NCBI GenBank assembly: GCA_031256975.1
Contig: JAIRPN010000001.1
Location: 1-57,047, forward strand
Direction: 5' to 3'
Source of the DNA: Verrucomicrobiales bacterium
GTDB taxonomy: Bacteria > Verrucomicrobiota > Verrucomicrobiia > Methylacidiphilales > JAAUTS01
Length of the DNA stretch: 57,047 bases
The notes beneath the pieces are model-generated. The model worked only from the letters and a program-made list of their open reading frames with translations, was not told the origin of the DNA and did not search any database. The position numbers and the translations under genes were made by a program. The first letter of the stretch is position 1, and each line of letters starts with the position of its first letter. Below are positions 16,874 to 26,129 of this stretch, in pieces.

Positions 16874-19800
16874 ATGAAGAGCCGTACGATTCGTTACATG
16901 GGAATTCATCGCGCAGTGCGCGCATTGATGCTTGTTTTAGTGTTAGGCTTTCAATTCTCCACGCCGCTGGTGATGGCCAATCCTTCCGGGGGCCAGGTGG
17001 TCGCGGGCAACGCAGCGATCGGCGCCAACGGCTCGACGCTGACGGTGACGCAGGGTTCGCACACGGCGATCATCGACTGGAACAGCTTCTCCATCGCGCA
17101 GGGCGAGTTGACCAAGTTTGTGCAACCGAACGCCAGCGCCGCGGTGCTCAACCGCGTGACCGGCGGCAACCTTTCGGCGATCTACGGCACGCTCTCCGCC
17201 AACGGCAAAGTGTTTCTCATCAACCCGAACGGCATCGTGGTGGGCGCGGGCGGCGTGATCAACGCGGCCTCCTTCACCGCCTCGACGCTTGACATCAGCA
17301 ACGAGGAATTCCTCAACGGCGGCGACCTGCACTTTGTCGGCAACTCCCAGGCCGCGATCAAGAACGCCGGCAGCATCAAGGCGCTGGACGGCGACGTGGT
17401 GATCCTGGCCCGCACGGTGGAAAACACCGGCGAGATCTCCGCCCCGAAGGGCACCGCCGCGCTCGGCGCCGGCACCGAATTCATTTACTCGCAGACCGGC
17501 GACCAAAAGATCACCGTCATTCCCACCGCCGCCAGCGTGAACCGTGACGGCACCGGCATCAGCAACAGCGGCCTGGTCGCCGCCGCCAACGCGGAACTCA
17601 AGGCCAGCGGCAATCTCTACGCCCTCGCCATCAACAACACCGGCGTGGTGCGCGCCACCGGGGTGACGCAGAAGGACGGCAAGATATACCTGATCGCCAA
17701 TGACGGCGTGGTGGAGAACAAAGGCACCCTGACTGCGGCCAAGTCGGATGGCACCGGCGGCTTCATCGAGACCAGCGGCGACGTGGTCAATGTCAGCGGC
17801 ACCGTGTCCACCGGCGCGGGCGGCGAATGGTCGCTCGATCCGCGTTACATCGTGATCAACGCCAGCGGCACCGGCGGCGCCTCCAACACCAGCTATGTCA
17901 GCGTGAGCACCCTGGCGAGTTCCTTGAACACCACCAATGTGACGCAGGCGACGACCGGGTTGCTGGCGGGCAGCATCACCCTGACTGACGCGCTGAACTG
18001 GACCGGTTCGGGCATATTGACGCTGACCACCAACGGCAGCATCATCCTGAATGCCTCGATTACGGCGGAGAACGGCGGCCTGGTCCTGAACGCGGGCAAC
18101 GCATTGCAAACCGGTGCCATTAGCCTGAACAGTTCCATCGAGGTGAATTCGTTGACCTTGAATTCCAGTGCACTGCTTGGCGCTGCCGGTTCGATTACCC
18201 CGGGCTCCGGCGCCACCATCAATGTGCAGAAATTCATTTTGCAAAACGGCAACTGGGTGCAAGTCGGCTCTGCGGCGTCGTTCTATGCCGCCGATTTCCA
18301 ACTGCAAGGCGGTTCCTTCCTGCGCGCCCAAGGCGGCGACGGCGGTTCCAATCCCTACCAGATCTTTGACGTATACGGCCTGCAGGGCGTGGCCAGCAGC
18401 GGGTTGTTGGCCAAAAATTACATCGTGGTCAACGATATCGACGCATCGGTTACCAGCGGCTGGAACGACGGCGACGGTTTCGTGCCGCTCGGCAGCACGA
18501 CCCTGTTGAAGACTTTCTCCGGGACTTTCAACGGCAACGACAAGGTGATCAGCGGCCTGGTGATCCATTCGGATGAATCGAATGTCGGTTTGTTCGGCCA
18601 AAGCTCTGGCGTGATCACCGGCGTGCGTCTGGAAAATGTCACCATTAGCGGCGGCGTGGACAGCCAGTATGTCGGCGGCCTGGTTGGCAACAACACCCTG
18701 GGCGGTTCGATCAGCAACAGTTACGTGATCGGCTCGGTCTCCTCCTCCGGCGCGGCGAGCTTTGTCGGCGGCCTGGCCGGGCACACCGGTTTGCTCACCA
18801 GCATCAATCGCAGCTACGCGCTGGGCAGTGTCAGCGGCAACACGGCGGGCGGCCTGCTCGGCCAGAACGGCGGCGGCACGCTGACCGACACCTACGCGAT
18901 CGTCTATGTCAGCGGTAACGTGGCGGGCGGCTTGGTTGGCGACAATTTGTTAGGTATCGTCAACAGCAGCTTTGCGGCGGGCTATGTCAACGGCATTACC
19001 ACCAGTGGCGGTTTGATCGGCACCTCGGAAATCCTGACCGCGGTGAACAACAGCTATTGGGACACGCTGACCACCGGACAGGAAGTCAGCGCGGGCGGCG
19101 GCTTGGGTGAAACCACCGAGGACTTGCAGGCGGCCCTGCTGACCGGCTTTGATTCCTCGATCTGGGGAATTGTGACCGGTGCCTCGTACCCGTATTTCAA
19201 ATGGCAGTATTCCTCCGCCCCGGTGGTGGTTAGCGGCATTGCCTACCAGGACAAGGGCGTGACCTCGGTCGGTGGCGGCGTACAGGTTGACGGCATTTTC
19301 CTCAACTCCACGCAATCCACTTACACTGGCGCCAACGGTTATTACATTTTCCTGCAGGACGCCTCGCTGGGTAACACGGGCAATCAGGCGTTGGTGATCG
19401 ACCACGCCACCAACACCGGCAACACTATCGGCGTCCTGGCGGATGTGAACAGCGGCTGGAATGTGTATGGCAACACGGTTTATGTGGCGACTGATGGTTT
19501 GAACAATACCACCGTGGCTGATCCGTTGTCCTACAGTACGCTGCCGGTCGCCGATTCTTCGTTGATCCTGTTCAGCGTGGATGGCTCGGGCAATCTGACC
19601 ACCAATACCGATGTTAATTTCTGGGCGGGTTCGTCCTACGCCCTGAATGGAAACCTGACCGCGCAAGGCAGCGGCTGGGCCGAGTTTGACGGTGCCGTGA
19701 CCCTGAGTCCGACCAGCGGTTCCTTGGTCACCGTTACCACCGGCGGCGATTTGATTTTCGGCGACAACGTGACCGGCTCCGGCATTTCGCTAACGTTGAA

Positions 19801-22800
19801 CAGTGGCGGCGCTATTAGCGGCACCAACACCACGATTGATTTGTCAGTAAACGGCAGCAACGCCAATGCGGGTTCGTTGTTAGCGTCGGCGGTTGGCGAT
19901 ATTTCCCTGTCGTCGGTTGATACTCACACGGCCAACGGAGCCAATAATGGTAAAGCCGGTGACATCACGCTGACCGGCAGCGGCAATATTACCATCAGTT
20001 CCAACTTGAACGCCTACAGCACCAGCGGCCACAACAGCAAGGCCGGCGGCGACGTGAAAGTGAACGCCAATGGCGACCTGAACATTGGCGGTTACATCCA
20101 GACTTATTCGAGTGCCGACAACAACGCGGCCAAGGGTGGCAACGTCAACCTGCAGGGCAAAAACATTGTCACCAGCAACATCGCGACCACCAGCAACGCC
20201 ACCAGCGGAAACAGCGCCAACGGCGGCAAAGTCACGATCAAAGGTCGCAGCGTGACCACCGATTACATCGCCACCTATTCCAACGCGGGCGGTACCAGCG
20301 GCGACGGCGGCGCGGTGCAAATTTTGTCGAAGAACGACATCAGCGTCGGCAGCATCGATTCCTATTCACAGTCCGGCAGCAACTCGGGCAATGGCGGCGC
20401 GGTGACGCTAACCTCGACAAACGGCGGCGTGAATGCCGGTTCCTCGATCAAGAGCTACAGCAAGAGCTTTTCCGGCAACAGCGCGACCGGTGGCGCGATC
20501 ACCATCAACGCCGACGGTCTGGTGCAGGTGGATTCGCTCGACAGCTATTCGGATGCGGGCAATGGCGTTAACAGCGGCACGGCGGGCAACGTGCAAGTCA
20601 CCACCAACGGCAATATCCTGCTCGAGGAAATCCAGGCCTATTCCTACAGCATGAACGGCAATTCGTCCGCGGGTGGCACGGTCAACCTGAGCGGCAACAA
20701 GATTACAATTAACTACCAATTGAACGCCTACAGCCAGGGCTATCTGGGCAGCGGCAACGCGGGCAGCATCACGCTAACCGCCAACGGCAATCTCTATGTT
20801 GCCTCCATCAGCGACCAGTCGCGTTCCGGCAACGGCGTGGCGGGTCTCGGCGGCACCGTATTGCTGACCGGCAACAATGTGACCGTGGACGACGGCATTG
20901 ACGCCTATTCCAGCGGCAACACGGGAGCCTCCAAAGGCGGTGCGGTGACCATCAATGCCAACAACACCGTGACCGTGGGACAAATCAACACCGACAGCGA
21001 AACCTACTACGGTTCGGCGAAAACCGGCGGCGCGGTGACCATCAGCGCCGGTGGCAAGGTGGCGGTTGACGGCATCGACAGCAGCTCGCGGGTTTATATT
21101 TCGGGCAATTCCGGCACGGCCGGCACGGTTAGCGTCACGTCGACGACCGGCAATGTGATTGTCGGCGAGATTGACGCTTACTCGAAGGCATACAATGGCA
21201 ACGGCGGCAAGGGCGGTGCCATTTCCTTGTCGGGCAAGAAGGTTACGGTAAACGGTTCATTGCTGGCGTATAGCGAGGGCGATGGCGGTTCTTCCTCGAC
21301 CGGCGGCGTGGTCACCCTGACAGCCAGCAGCAATGTGTCGGTTGATGGTGACATCGATACCTATTCCTACGCTTATTGGGGTAATTCCGGCAATGCCGGG
21401 GCGCTGACGATCAACGCGACCGGTAACGTGGGCATCGCGGGCTCGGTGAACGCCTACAGCGACACGGAACTTGGCAACTCGGGCAACGGCGGCGCGGTGA
21501 ACATCGTCAGCGGCGGCACGGTTTCGGCATCCAATATCGATACTTATTCCTACGCGTATCACAACGGCGGCTTTGGCGGCGGTTCCGGCAAGGGCGGTGA
21601 CATCAGCATTAACGCGACGAATGACATCTTCATTAATTACTTTGGCAGTTATAGCGAGGCTGACAACGGCGGCGGTTCGGGCAAGGGTGGCGCGGTCTCG
21701 CTGACCGCGGGCGGCAATATCCAGACTTACGGCATTGATGCGTATTCTTACAGCCAGCAGGGCGCGGCAGGTGCGGGCGGCGCGGTGACGGTCAACGGTG
21801 GCGGTTATTTCGACGTCTACGACCGGATCAACAGTTACAGCAAGAGCGACGGCACTTCGATTCTGGCGGTTTCCGGCAACGGCGGCGCGGTAACGATTGG
21901 CGTCATTGGCAGTGTCTATGTCAGCAGCAACATCGACGCTTCCAGCAGGAGCAATTCGCTGTCGTCCGGCAAGGGCGGTACGGTGAGCATCAGCGGTTAT
22001 GACATTTACATCGGCAGCAACGGCCTGAACAGCATCAACACCTCGAGCAGCGAGGCGGCCCTCAGTTCCGGCGGCGGCGCGGTATCGTTGGTGGCCTACG
22101 GCGGTTCGGTGTATGTGTCGGACGAGATCGACACGTTTTCGCAATCCAGCGGCGCGGGCGCGGCGGGTGGTTCAATCAGTATTAGCGCCAACGGCGACAT
22201 CACGTTGTCCAATGTCTACAGCTTCACGCTTAGCGGCTTGCTTGGTGCTGCGGGCGGCAGCATTTATCTGGATGCGGGCGGTAGCGTTTCGGCAAACGTA
22301 TTGGATAGCCACAGCCAAAGCTCGACCCTGAGTGGCAACGGCGGATCCATCGAGGTCAATGCGGTGCAGAATATTGCCGTGAACAGCATTGACGCCTCTT
22401 CCTACACCACCGGCGGCATTGGTTTGTCGGGTAACGGCGGCAGCGTGACCATTGATCCGGCGGGCACCATTTCGATTGGTTCGATTTATACCAATTCCTA
22501 TTCGTCCGGCGGTATTTCCGGTAATGGCGGCGCGGTGACCATTGGCGACGACAGCACCACGCAAAACATCAGCATCGGCAACATCGATGCAAGTTCGCAG
22601 GCCTACGGCAAGGCGGGCAACGGCGGTGCGGTCAATATAACCACCACCCGTGACATCACCGTTAGCGGCCTGATCGACACCCGTTCCTATTCCTGGCATA
22701 ACAACTCCGGCAACGGCGGCGCGGTGAACCTGAGCGGCCGCAACATTGAATTGGACAGCGGAATCGTCACCATCAGCGTCAGCGACATCGGCAATTCCGG

Positions 22801-25027
22801 TACCGGCGGCGCGATCACGCTAACCGCGAGCCGCGATGTCAGCGCTTATCAGTTGGAAAGCTACAGTGCCGCAGCCAAGAAGGCCGGCAGCGGTGGCGCA
22901 GTAACCATCAATGCGGGTCGCAAGGTGGATTTGTACGGTGTTGATTCCTACAGCAGCGGCAGCTCCGCCGCTAATGGTGGCGCGGTGTCGATCAGCGGCA
23001 GCGGCCATGTCGGTATCGGTTACGTGGACAGTTATTCCGACGCCAGCGGCGCGAATTCCGGCAACGGCGGTGCGGTCACGATTAGCGGCAACGGCATCAA
23101 AATTATTTATAACATCGACAGTTACAGCGAGGCTTCCGGCAACAGCGGCGACGGTGGCGCGGTGGCGCTAACCGCGAACAACAACCTGAAGTTGTTGGGC
23201 GGCATCGAGGCGTATTCATATTCTTACAACGGCAACTCCGGCAACGGCGGCGCTATTTCCCTGGGAGGTTACGAAATCAATGTGGCGGGTTACCTCGAAG
23301 CCTCGTCGACAGGTTACACCTCCTCCGGCAACGGCGGGTTGATTGACATCACGGCCGGTGATGCGGTGACCATCAATCAGATCAACAGCTACACCCACAC
23401 GGACTACAATGCCAGCGGCAACGGCGGTGACGTGACGGTGACGGCCGGTGGTCTGGTGCAAATCGGCGGCATTGCCACCGCTTCCAGTGTTTACAGTTCC
23501 GGTGATTCCGGCAATGGTGGCGCGGTGAGTGTCACCGCTAATGGCGACATCAACATCAATTTCATCGAAACGGTCTCCACCGTGGCTTATGGCGCCAACG
23601 GTGATTCCGGCAACGGCGGTTCGGTCACCTTGTCCGGCAGCAATGTTGTGATTGGCACCGGAATCAATTCCTACAGCTCGGCTTACATGGGCAACAGCGG
23701 CAGCGGCGGTTCGGTTTCCATCACGGCATCCGGCAGCATTTCCAGCGGCGGCATTTACACCTACTCGGAAGTCCAGATGGGCGGCAGCGGCAACAGTTCC
23801 AGCGGTGGTGACATTACGCTAAGCGCCAACGGCAGGGTCGTGATCAACGGCCAGTTGCAAGCCTACAGCCATAGCTTTGACGGCACGGCCGGTGCGGGCG
23901 GCGCGGTGGCGATTACCTCCGGCAGCGGAGTCAGGGTTAATGGCGACATCGATACCAGTGTGGTTGGCTTTAATGGTTCGACCGGCAACGCGGGCAATGT
24001 GACCATTAGCGGGTCGGGCCGCGTGATTGTCCAGGATATCAACGCCTATGCCGATGCCTTTGCTTCAAGCACCGCTAACGGCGGAACGGTGACGTTAACC
24101 GCGGGCAAACTGCTGTCGGTAGGCGACATTTATACTGAATCGGAAAGCTTCATCGGCGGCTCCGGAAACGGCGGCGCGATTACCCTGAGCGGCAACCGTG
24201 TGTTCGCCAATTACCTTGGCAGTTACAGCGAAGCCGTTTATGGCGGTGGCTCGGGCAATGCCGGCAATGGCGGCGCGGTCACGGTCAACTCGGTTGGCAA
24301 TGCCTACATCGGCGAAATTGACGCGGGTTCCTACGCGTACTATGGCGCTGCCGGGGTTGGCGGCGATGTAACTCTCAATATTGGGCGCGACTTGGATTTG
24401 GGCGGTGTCTATGCCTATTCCTACAGCGGCAGCAGCGGTGTCTACGGTCTTGGCGGTGCGGTTTCCATCACCACCGGTCGTGATTTCATCCACGATGGGG
24501 ATTCGATCGAGACCTCCAATGCCAACGTGACCATCCTGGCTGGTCGCAGCCTTTATAACTACGACGACATCCTGATCGATGGCGTGATTGGCAACATCAC
24601 GCTGGTGGCCGACAATGCCAATCCTTCGCCGGTGGCCTACAGCCCGGACGCCTATTTCTATAACGACGCCGAATTGTCGGCGCCCGGCAAGGTGAAGGTC
24701 TTTGCGGTTCGTCCTTCACAAACGACCCTGGGCTTTACTCCGGACATGACCTTCTACGGCCGCTATTACCCGGCGCCATTGTTGCCGTACCAGGATTACA
24801 ACGTGACTTACAAATTCCTGTACAACGGGTTGCCGCCGCAGTTGTTTGTGTCGCCGATTGATTCCCTGGGACAACCTGCGATTGGCGAATTCTTCGCTTT
24901 CCGCAATGACTTGAACCAGCAGTTCAACCTGGTCCCGCCGAACAGCGCCTTGGCCGACAATAGCGGCGAACGTCATCGCCGTCGCTCGGGCGTGCTGTTT
25001 GAGTTGTCCAGCTTGGACGTGAAGTAA
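16874..25027 (+). CDS. Giant filamentous-haemagglutinin-like exoprotein (TPS domain, ~50 repeats)
   Basis: The 2717-residue secreted protein starts with a long signal peptide (core ALMLVLVLGFQFSTPLVMA, cut before NPSGGQ). A canonical two-partner-secretion domain follows: QGSHTAIIDWNSFSIAQGE, AAVLNRVTGGNLSAIYGTL and the diagnostic FLINPNGIVVGAGG. Around residues 590-750 there are GLUG-type repeats (YVGGLVGNN, FVGGLAGHTG). From about 1015 to 2532 runs a beta-helical array of 30-residue units of the type I-D-S-Y-S...SGNGGAVTI. The C-terminus (about 2560-2717) is a different, non-repetitive domain ending ELSSLDVK. This is a TpsA-like adhesin or surface fibre. No TpsB transporter, barrel or PEP-CTERM is seen, so its export partner must be elsewhere. 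A strong ribosome binding site supports the start. Confidence 0.9.
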   Translation: MKSRTIRYMGIHRAVRALMLVLVLGFQFSTPLVMANPSGGQVVAGNAAIGANGSTLTVTQGSHTAIIDWNSFSIAQGELTKFVQPNASAAVLNRVTGGNLSAIYGTLSANGKVFLINPNGIVVGAGGVINAASFTASTLDISNEEFLNGGDLHFVGNSQAAIKNAGSIKALDGDVVILARTVENTGEISAPKGTAALGAGTEFIYSQTGDQKITVIPTAASVNRDGTGISNSGLVAAANAELKASGNLYALAINNTGVVRATGVTQKDGKIYLIANDGVVENKGTLTAAKSDGTGGFIETSGDVVNVSGTVSTGAGGEWSLDPRYIVINASGTGGASNTSYVSVSTLASSLNTTNVTQATTGLLAGSITLTDALNWTGSGILTLTTNGSIILNASITAENGGLVLNAGNALQTGAISLNSSIEVNSLTLNSSALLGAAGSITPGSGATINVQKFILQNGNWVQVGSAASFYAADFQLQGGSFLRAQGGDGGSNPYQIFDVYGLQGVASSGLLAKNYIVVNDIDASVTSGWNDGDGFVPLGSTTLLKTFSGTFNGNDKVISGLVIHSDESNVGLFGQSSGVITGVRLENVTISGGVDSQYVGGLVGNNTLGGSISNSYVIGSVSSSGAASFVGGLAGHTGLLTSINRSYALGSVSGNTAGGLLGQNGGGTLTDTYAIVYVSGNVAGGLVGDNLLGIVNSSFAAGYVNGITTSGGLIGTSEILTAVNNSYWDTLTTGQEVSAGGGLGETTEDLQAALLTGFDSSIWGIVTGASYPYFKWQYSSAPVVVSGIAYQDKGVTSVGGGVQVDGIFLNSTQSTYTGANGYYIFLQDASLGNTGNQALVIDHATNTGNTIGVLADVNSGWNVYGNTVYVATDGLNNTTVADPLSYSTLPVADSSLILFSVDGSGNLTTNTDVNFWAGSSYALNGNLTAQGSGWAEFDGAVTLSPTSGSLVTVTTGGDLIFGDNVTGSGISLTLNSGGAISGTNTTIDLSVNGSNANAGSLLASAVGDISLSSVDTHTANGANNGKAGDITLTGSGNITISSNLNAYSTSGHNSKAGGDVKVNANGDLNIGGYIQTYSSADNNAAKGGNVNLQGKNIVTSNIATTSNATSGNSANGGKVTIKGRSVTTDYIATYSNAGGTSGDGGAVQILSKNDISVGSIDSYSQSGSNSGNGGAVTLTSTNGGVNAGSSIKSYSKSFSGNSATGGAITINADGLVQVDSLDSYSDAGNGVNSGTAGNVQVTTNGNILLEEIQAYSYSMNGNSSAGGTVNLSGNKITINYQLNAYSQGYLGSGNAGSITLTANGNLYVASISDQSRSGNGVAGLGGTVLLTGNNVTVDDGIDAYSSGNTGASKGGAVTINANNTVTVGQINTDSETYYGSAKTGGAVTISAGGKVAVDGIDSSSRVYISGNSGTAGTVSVTSTTGNVIVGEIDAYSKAYNGNGGKGGAISLSGKKVTVNGSLLAYSEGDGGSSSTGGVVTLTASSNVSVDGDIDTYSYAYWGNSGNAGALTINATGNVGIAGSVNAYSDTELGNSGNGGAVNIVSGGTVSASNIDTYSYAYHNGGFGGGSGKGGDISINATNDIFINYFGSYSEADNGGGSGKGGAVSLTAGGNIQTYGIDAYSYSQQGAAGAGGAVTVNGGGYFDVYDRINSYSKSDGTSILAVSGNGGAVTIGVIGSVYVSSNIDASSRSNSLSSGKGGTVSISGYDIYIGSNGLNSINTSSSEAALSSGGGAVSLVAYGGSVYVSDEIDTFSQSSGAGAAGGSISISANGDITLSNVYSFTLSGLLGAAGGSIYLDAGGSVSANVLDSHSQSSTLSGNGGSIEVNAVQNIAVNSIDASSYTTGGIGLSGNGGSVTIDPAGTISIGSIYTNSYSSGGISGNGGAVTIGDDSTTQNISIGNIDASSQAYGKAGNGGAVNITTTRDITVSGLIDTRSYSWHNNSGNGGAVNLSGRNIELDSGIVTISVSDIGNSGTGGAITLTASRDVSAYQLESYSAAAKKAGSGGAVTINAGRKVDLYGVDSYSSGSSAANGGAVSISGSGHVGIGYVDSYSDASGANSGNGGAVTISGNGIKIIYNIDSYSEASGNSGDGGAVALTANNNLKLLGGIEAYSYSYNGNSGNGGAISLGGYEINVAGYLEASSTGYTSSGNGGLIDITAGDAVTINQINSYTHTDYNASGNGGDVTVTAGGLVQIGGIATASSVYSSGDSGNGGAVSVTANGDININFIETVSTVAYGANGDSGNGGSVTLSGSNVVIGTGINSYSSAYMGNSGSGGSVSITASGSISSGGIYTYSEVQMGGSGNSSSGGDITLSANGRVVINGQLQAYSHSFDGTAGAGGAVAITSGSGVRVNGDIDTSVVGFNGSTGNAGNVTISGSGRVIVQDINAYADAFASSTANGGTVTLTAGKLLSVGDIYTESESFIGGSGNGGAITLSGNRVFANYLGSYSEAVYGGGSGNAGNGGAVTVNSVGNAYIGEIDAGSYAYYGAAGVGGDVTLNIGRDLDLGGVYAYSYSGSSGVYGLGGAVSITTGRDFIHDGDSIETSNANVTILAGRSLYNYDDILIDGVIGNITLVADNANPSPVAYSPDAYFYNDAELSAPGKVKVFAVRPSQTTLGFTPDMTFYGRYYPAPLLPYQDYNVTYKFLYNGLPPQLFVSPIDSLGQPAIGEFFAFRNDLNQQFNLVPPNSALADNSGERHRRRSGVLFELSSLDVK
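19918..24470 (+). repeat. In-frame coding repeats, ~50 units of about 90 bp
   Basis: The DNA contains dozens of near-copies of ggcaacggcggcgcggtgac spaced about 90 bp apart, encoding the SGNGGAVT turn of each 30-residue unit. Units differ at the sides, so the array looks old but uniform. It is a likely hot spot for copy-number change and for assembly error. Confidence 0.85.
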
Positions 25028-25039
25028 TTGTTAGAAGTT

Positions 25040-26053
25040 TTAATGGGAACCGGTTTTAAGCGAACCGGTTCCCTCTTTCCAAATTCCCGGGATCATGATC
25101 ACATGCGGGTTTGGATTGTTGCCCGCTTGGGCGGTAAGCAGCATGCTTTGCATCCAGTCCACCGCTACCGATCCGCCATGGCGGCGATTTTGGTAGATTC
25201 CCGCGACACCGCAGTCGGGATACAACAAGTCCATGCAGACGCAGTCGGATTGTCGAGTGCCGGGCAATTTGGGAATGAAGTTTTCACTGGTGCAATAAAT
25301 CAGCACGTCGGCCCTTTCCTGTTTCAGCCAGCGGCTCAGCGCGACCGGATTGATTTCCAGTTTTTCATGCGAATGGACCGCGTGGCGTGCGAATTTCGTG
25401 GCATGGGCGTAAAAAGCCATGCGCCAGCTGTGGTGCAGGAACTCGCTAAGCTCCGAGCTGAGCACCAGCGCAGGATGACGGTAGCCACGTTTCAATAATT
25501 CCTGCAATACCAGTTCCATCGACTGTGCGTGGTAGCTGGAGATTGCCGGAGCCGTGGGCACATGCGGTTCGCTAAACAGGTAAATGTGCGGAAACTGCCC
25601 GAAAGGTACATCGAAACGGTGCAGTTCGAAGGGCAGGGCGCGGATGATGGCACCGCGGATGCCGCGTGAGCGCAGCATCTTCCAGACCCTGAGATGGGTT
25701 TTGTGATCCTTGCCGATGTTAAAATACTCGATGCGATAACCCAGGGATTCGGCCCGTTCGCGCGCGCCGTTGAGCAGGTCGCCGGTTTCCGGCGTGGCCA
25801 GCCAGCGTTTCTCATCGAATTCGGTGGTAAGAAAGGCCAGTGTACCCTGAAAAGCGGCGGGCTTCCTCGCCTGCCGGTAAGCGGACAGAGCGGTCAACAT
25901 CGGGTCGGGCTGATAGCCCAGTTGCCCGGCCATCTCGCGAACTTTTTGGCACGCTAATGGCGGGATGCCGGGACGACCTTTGAAGGCGCGCGCGGTGTAG
26001 CTGACGCTAAAGCCCAGTTTATCAGCGATATCTTTCAAGGTGACGCGCGTCAT
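25040..26053 (-). CDS. LacI-family transcriptional regulator (first paralogue)
   Basis: The 337-residue regulator has the LacI DNA-binding head: TRVTLKDIADKLGFSVSYTA with the helix-turn-helix, then VREMAGQLGYQPDPMLTALS. The next block, YRQARKPAAFQGTLAFLTTE, is shared almost word for word with the second LacI at 39103-40206, so the two are paralogues. The periplasmic-binding-protein-like sensor domain follows, with HLRVWKMLRSRGIRGAII and a late CVCMDLLYPDCGVAGIYQNR. It is divergent from the PEP-CTERM/GH31/GH63 operon starting at 26130, which it probably controls. The last ten codons lie inside a strong hairpin that also serves the convergent exoprotein gene. Confidence 0.92.
   Translation of the reverse strand: MTRVTLKDIADKLGFSVSYTARAFKGRPGIPPLACQKVREMAGQLGYQPDPMLTALSAYRQARKPAAFQGTLAFLTTEFDEKRWLATPETGDLLNGARERAESLGYRIEYFNIGKDHKTHLRVWKMLRSRGIRGAIIRALPFELHRFDVPFGQFPHIYLFSEPHVPTAPAISSYHAQSMELVLQELLKRGYRHPALVLSSELSEFLHHSWRMAFYAHATKFARHAVHSHEKLEINPVALSRWLKQERADVLIYCTSENFIPKLPGTRQSDCVCMDLLYPDCGVAGIYQNRRHGGSVAVDWMQSMLLTAQAGNNPNPHVIMIPGIWKEGTGSLKTGSH
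25045..25073. terminator. Bidirectional intrinsic-terminator-like hairpin
   Basis: GGGAACCGGTT (25045-25055) and AACCGGTTCCC (25063-25073) form a perfect 11-bp stem with a 7-nt loop. It lies 17 nt past the exoprotein stop and inside the 3' end of the convergent LacI gene, whose last residues it encodes. A short pyrimidine run (tctttcc) follows on the plus strand. Confidence 0.7.
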
Positions 26054-26066
26054 TAGCGGCCGATTA

Positions 26067-26080
26067 TGTCACTGTTGACA
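26067..26080. promoter_or_regulatory. Candidate operator of the first LacI
   Basis: TGTCA-ctgt-TGACA is an inverted repeat 13 nt before the LacI start and about 50 nt before the divergent PEP-CTERM gene. Overlapping it, TTGACATGGAAA (26075-26086) resembles TTGACACTGGTAAA, the element of the second LacI regulon, with two bases missing. This fits a related but distinct operator for the paralogous regulator. Confidence 0.45.
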
Positions 26081-26129
26081 TGGAAATCAAGTTGTCCTTG
26101 CCATTAGCGTCGTTTAGAAGGTTATTTCT

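Noticed and set aside
16943..18784. Long minus-strand open frame (613 codons) inside the exoprotein gene
   Set aside because: It is the antisense shadow of the GC-rich repeat-coding strand: Ala/Gly/Asp/His/Val-rich translation, no domain, no ribosome binding site.
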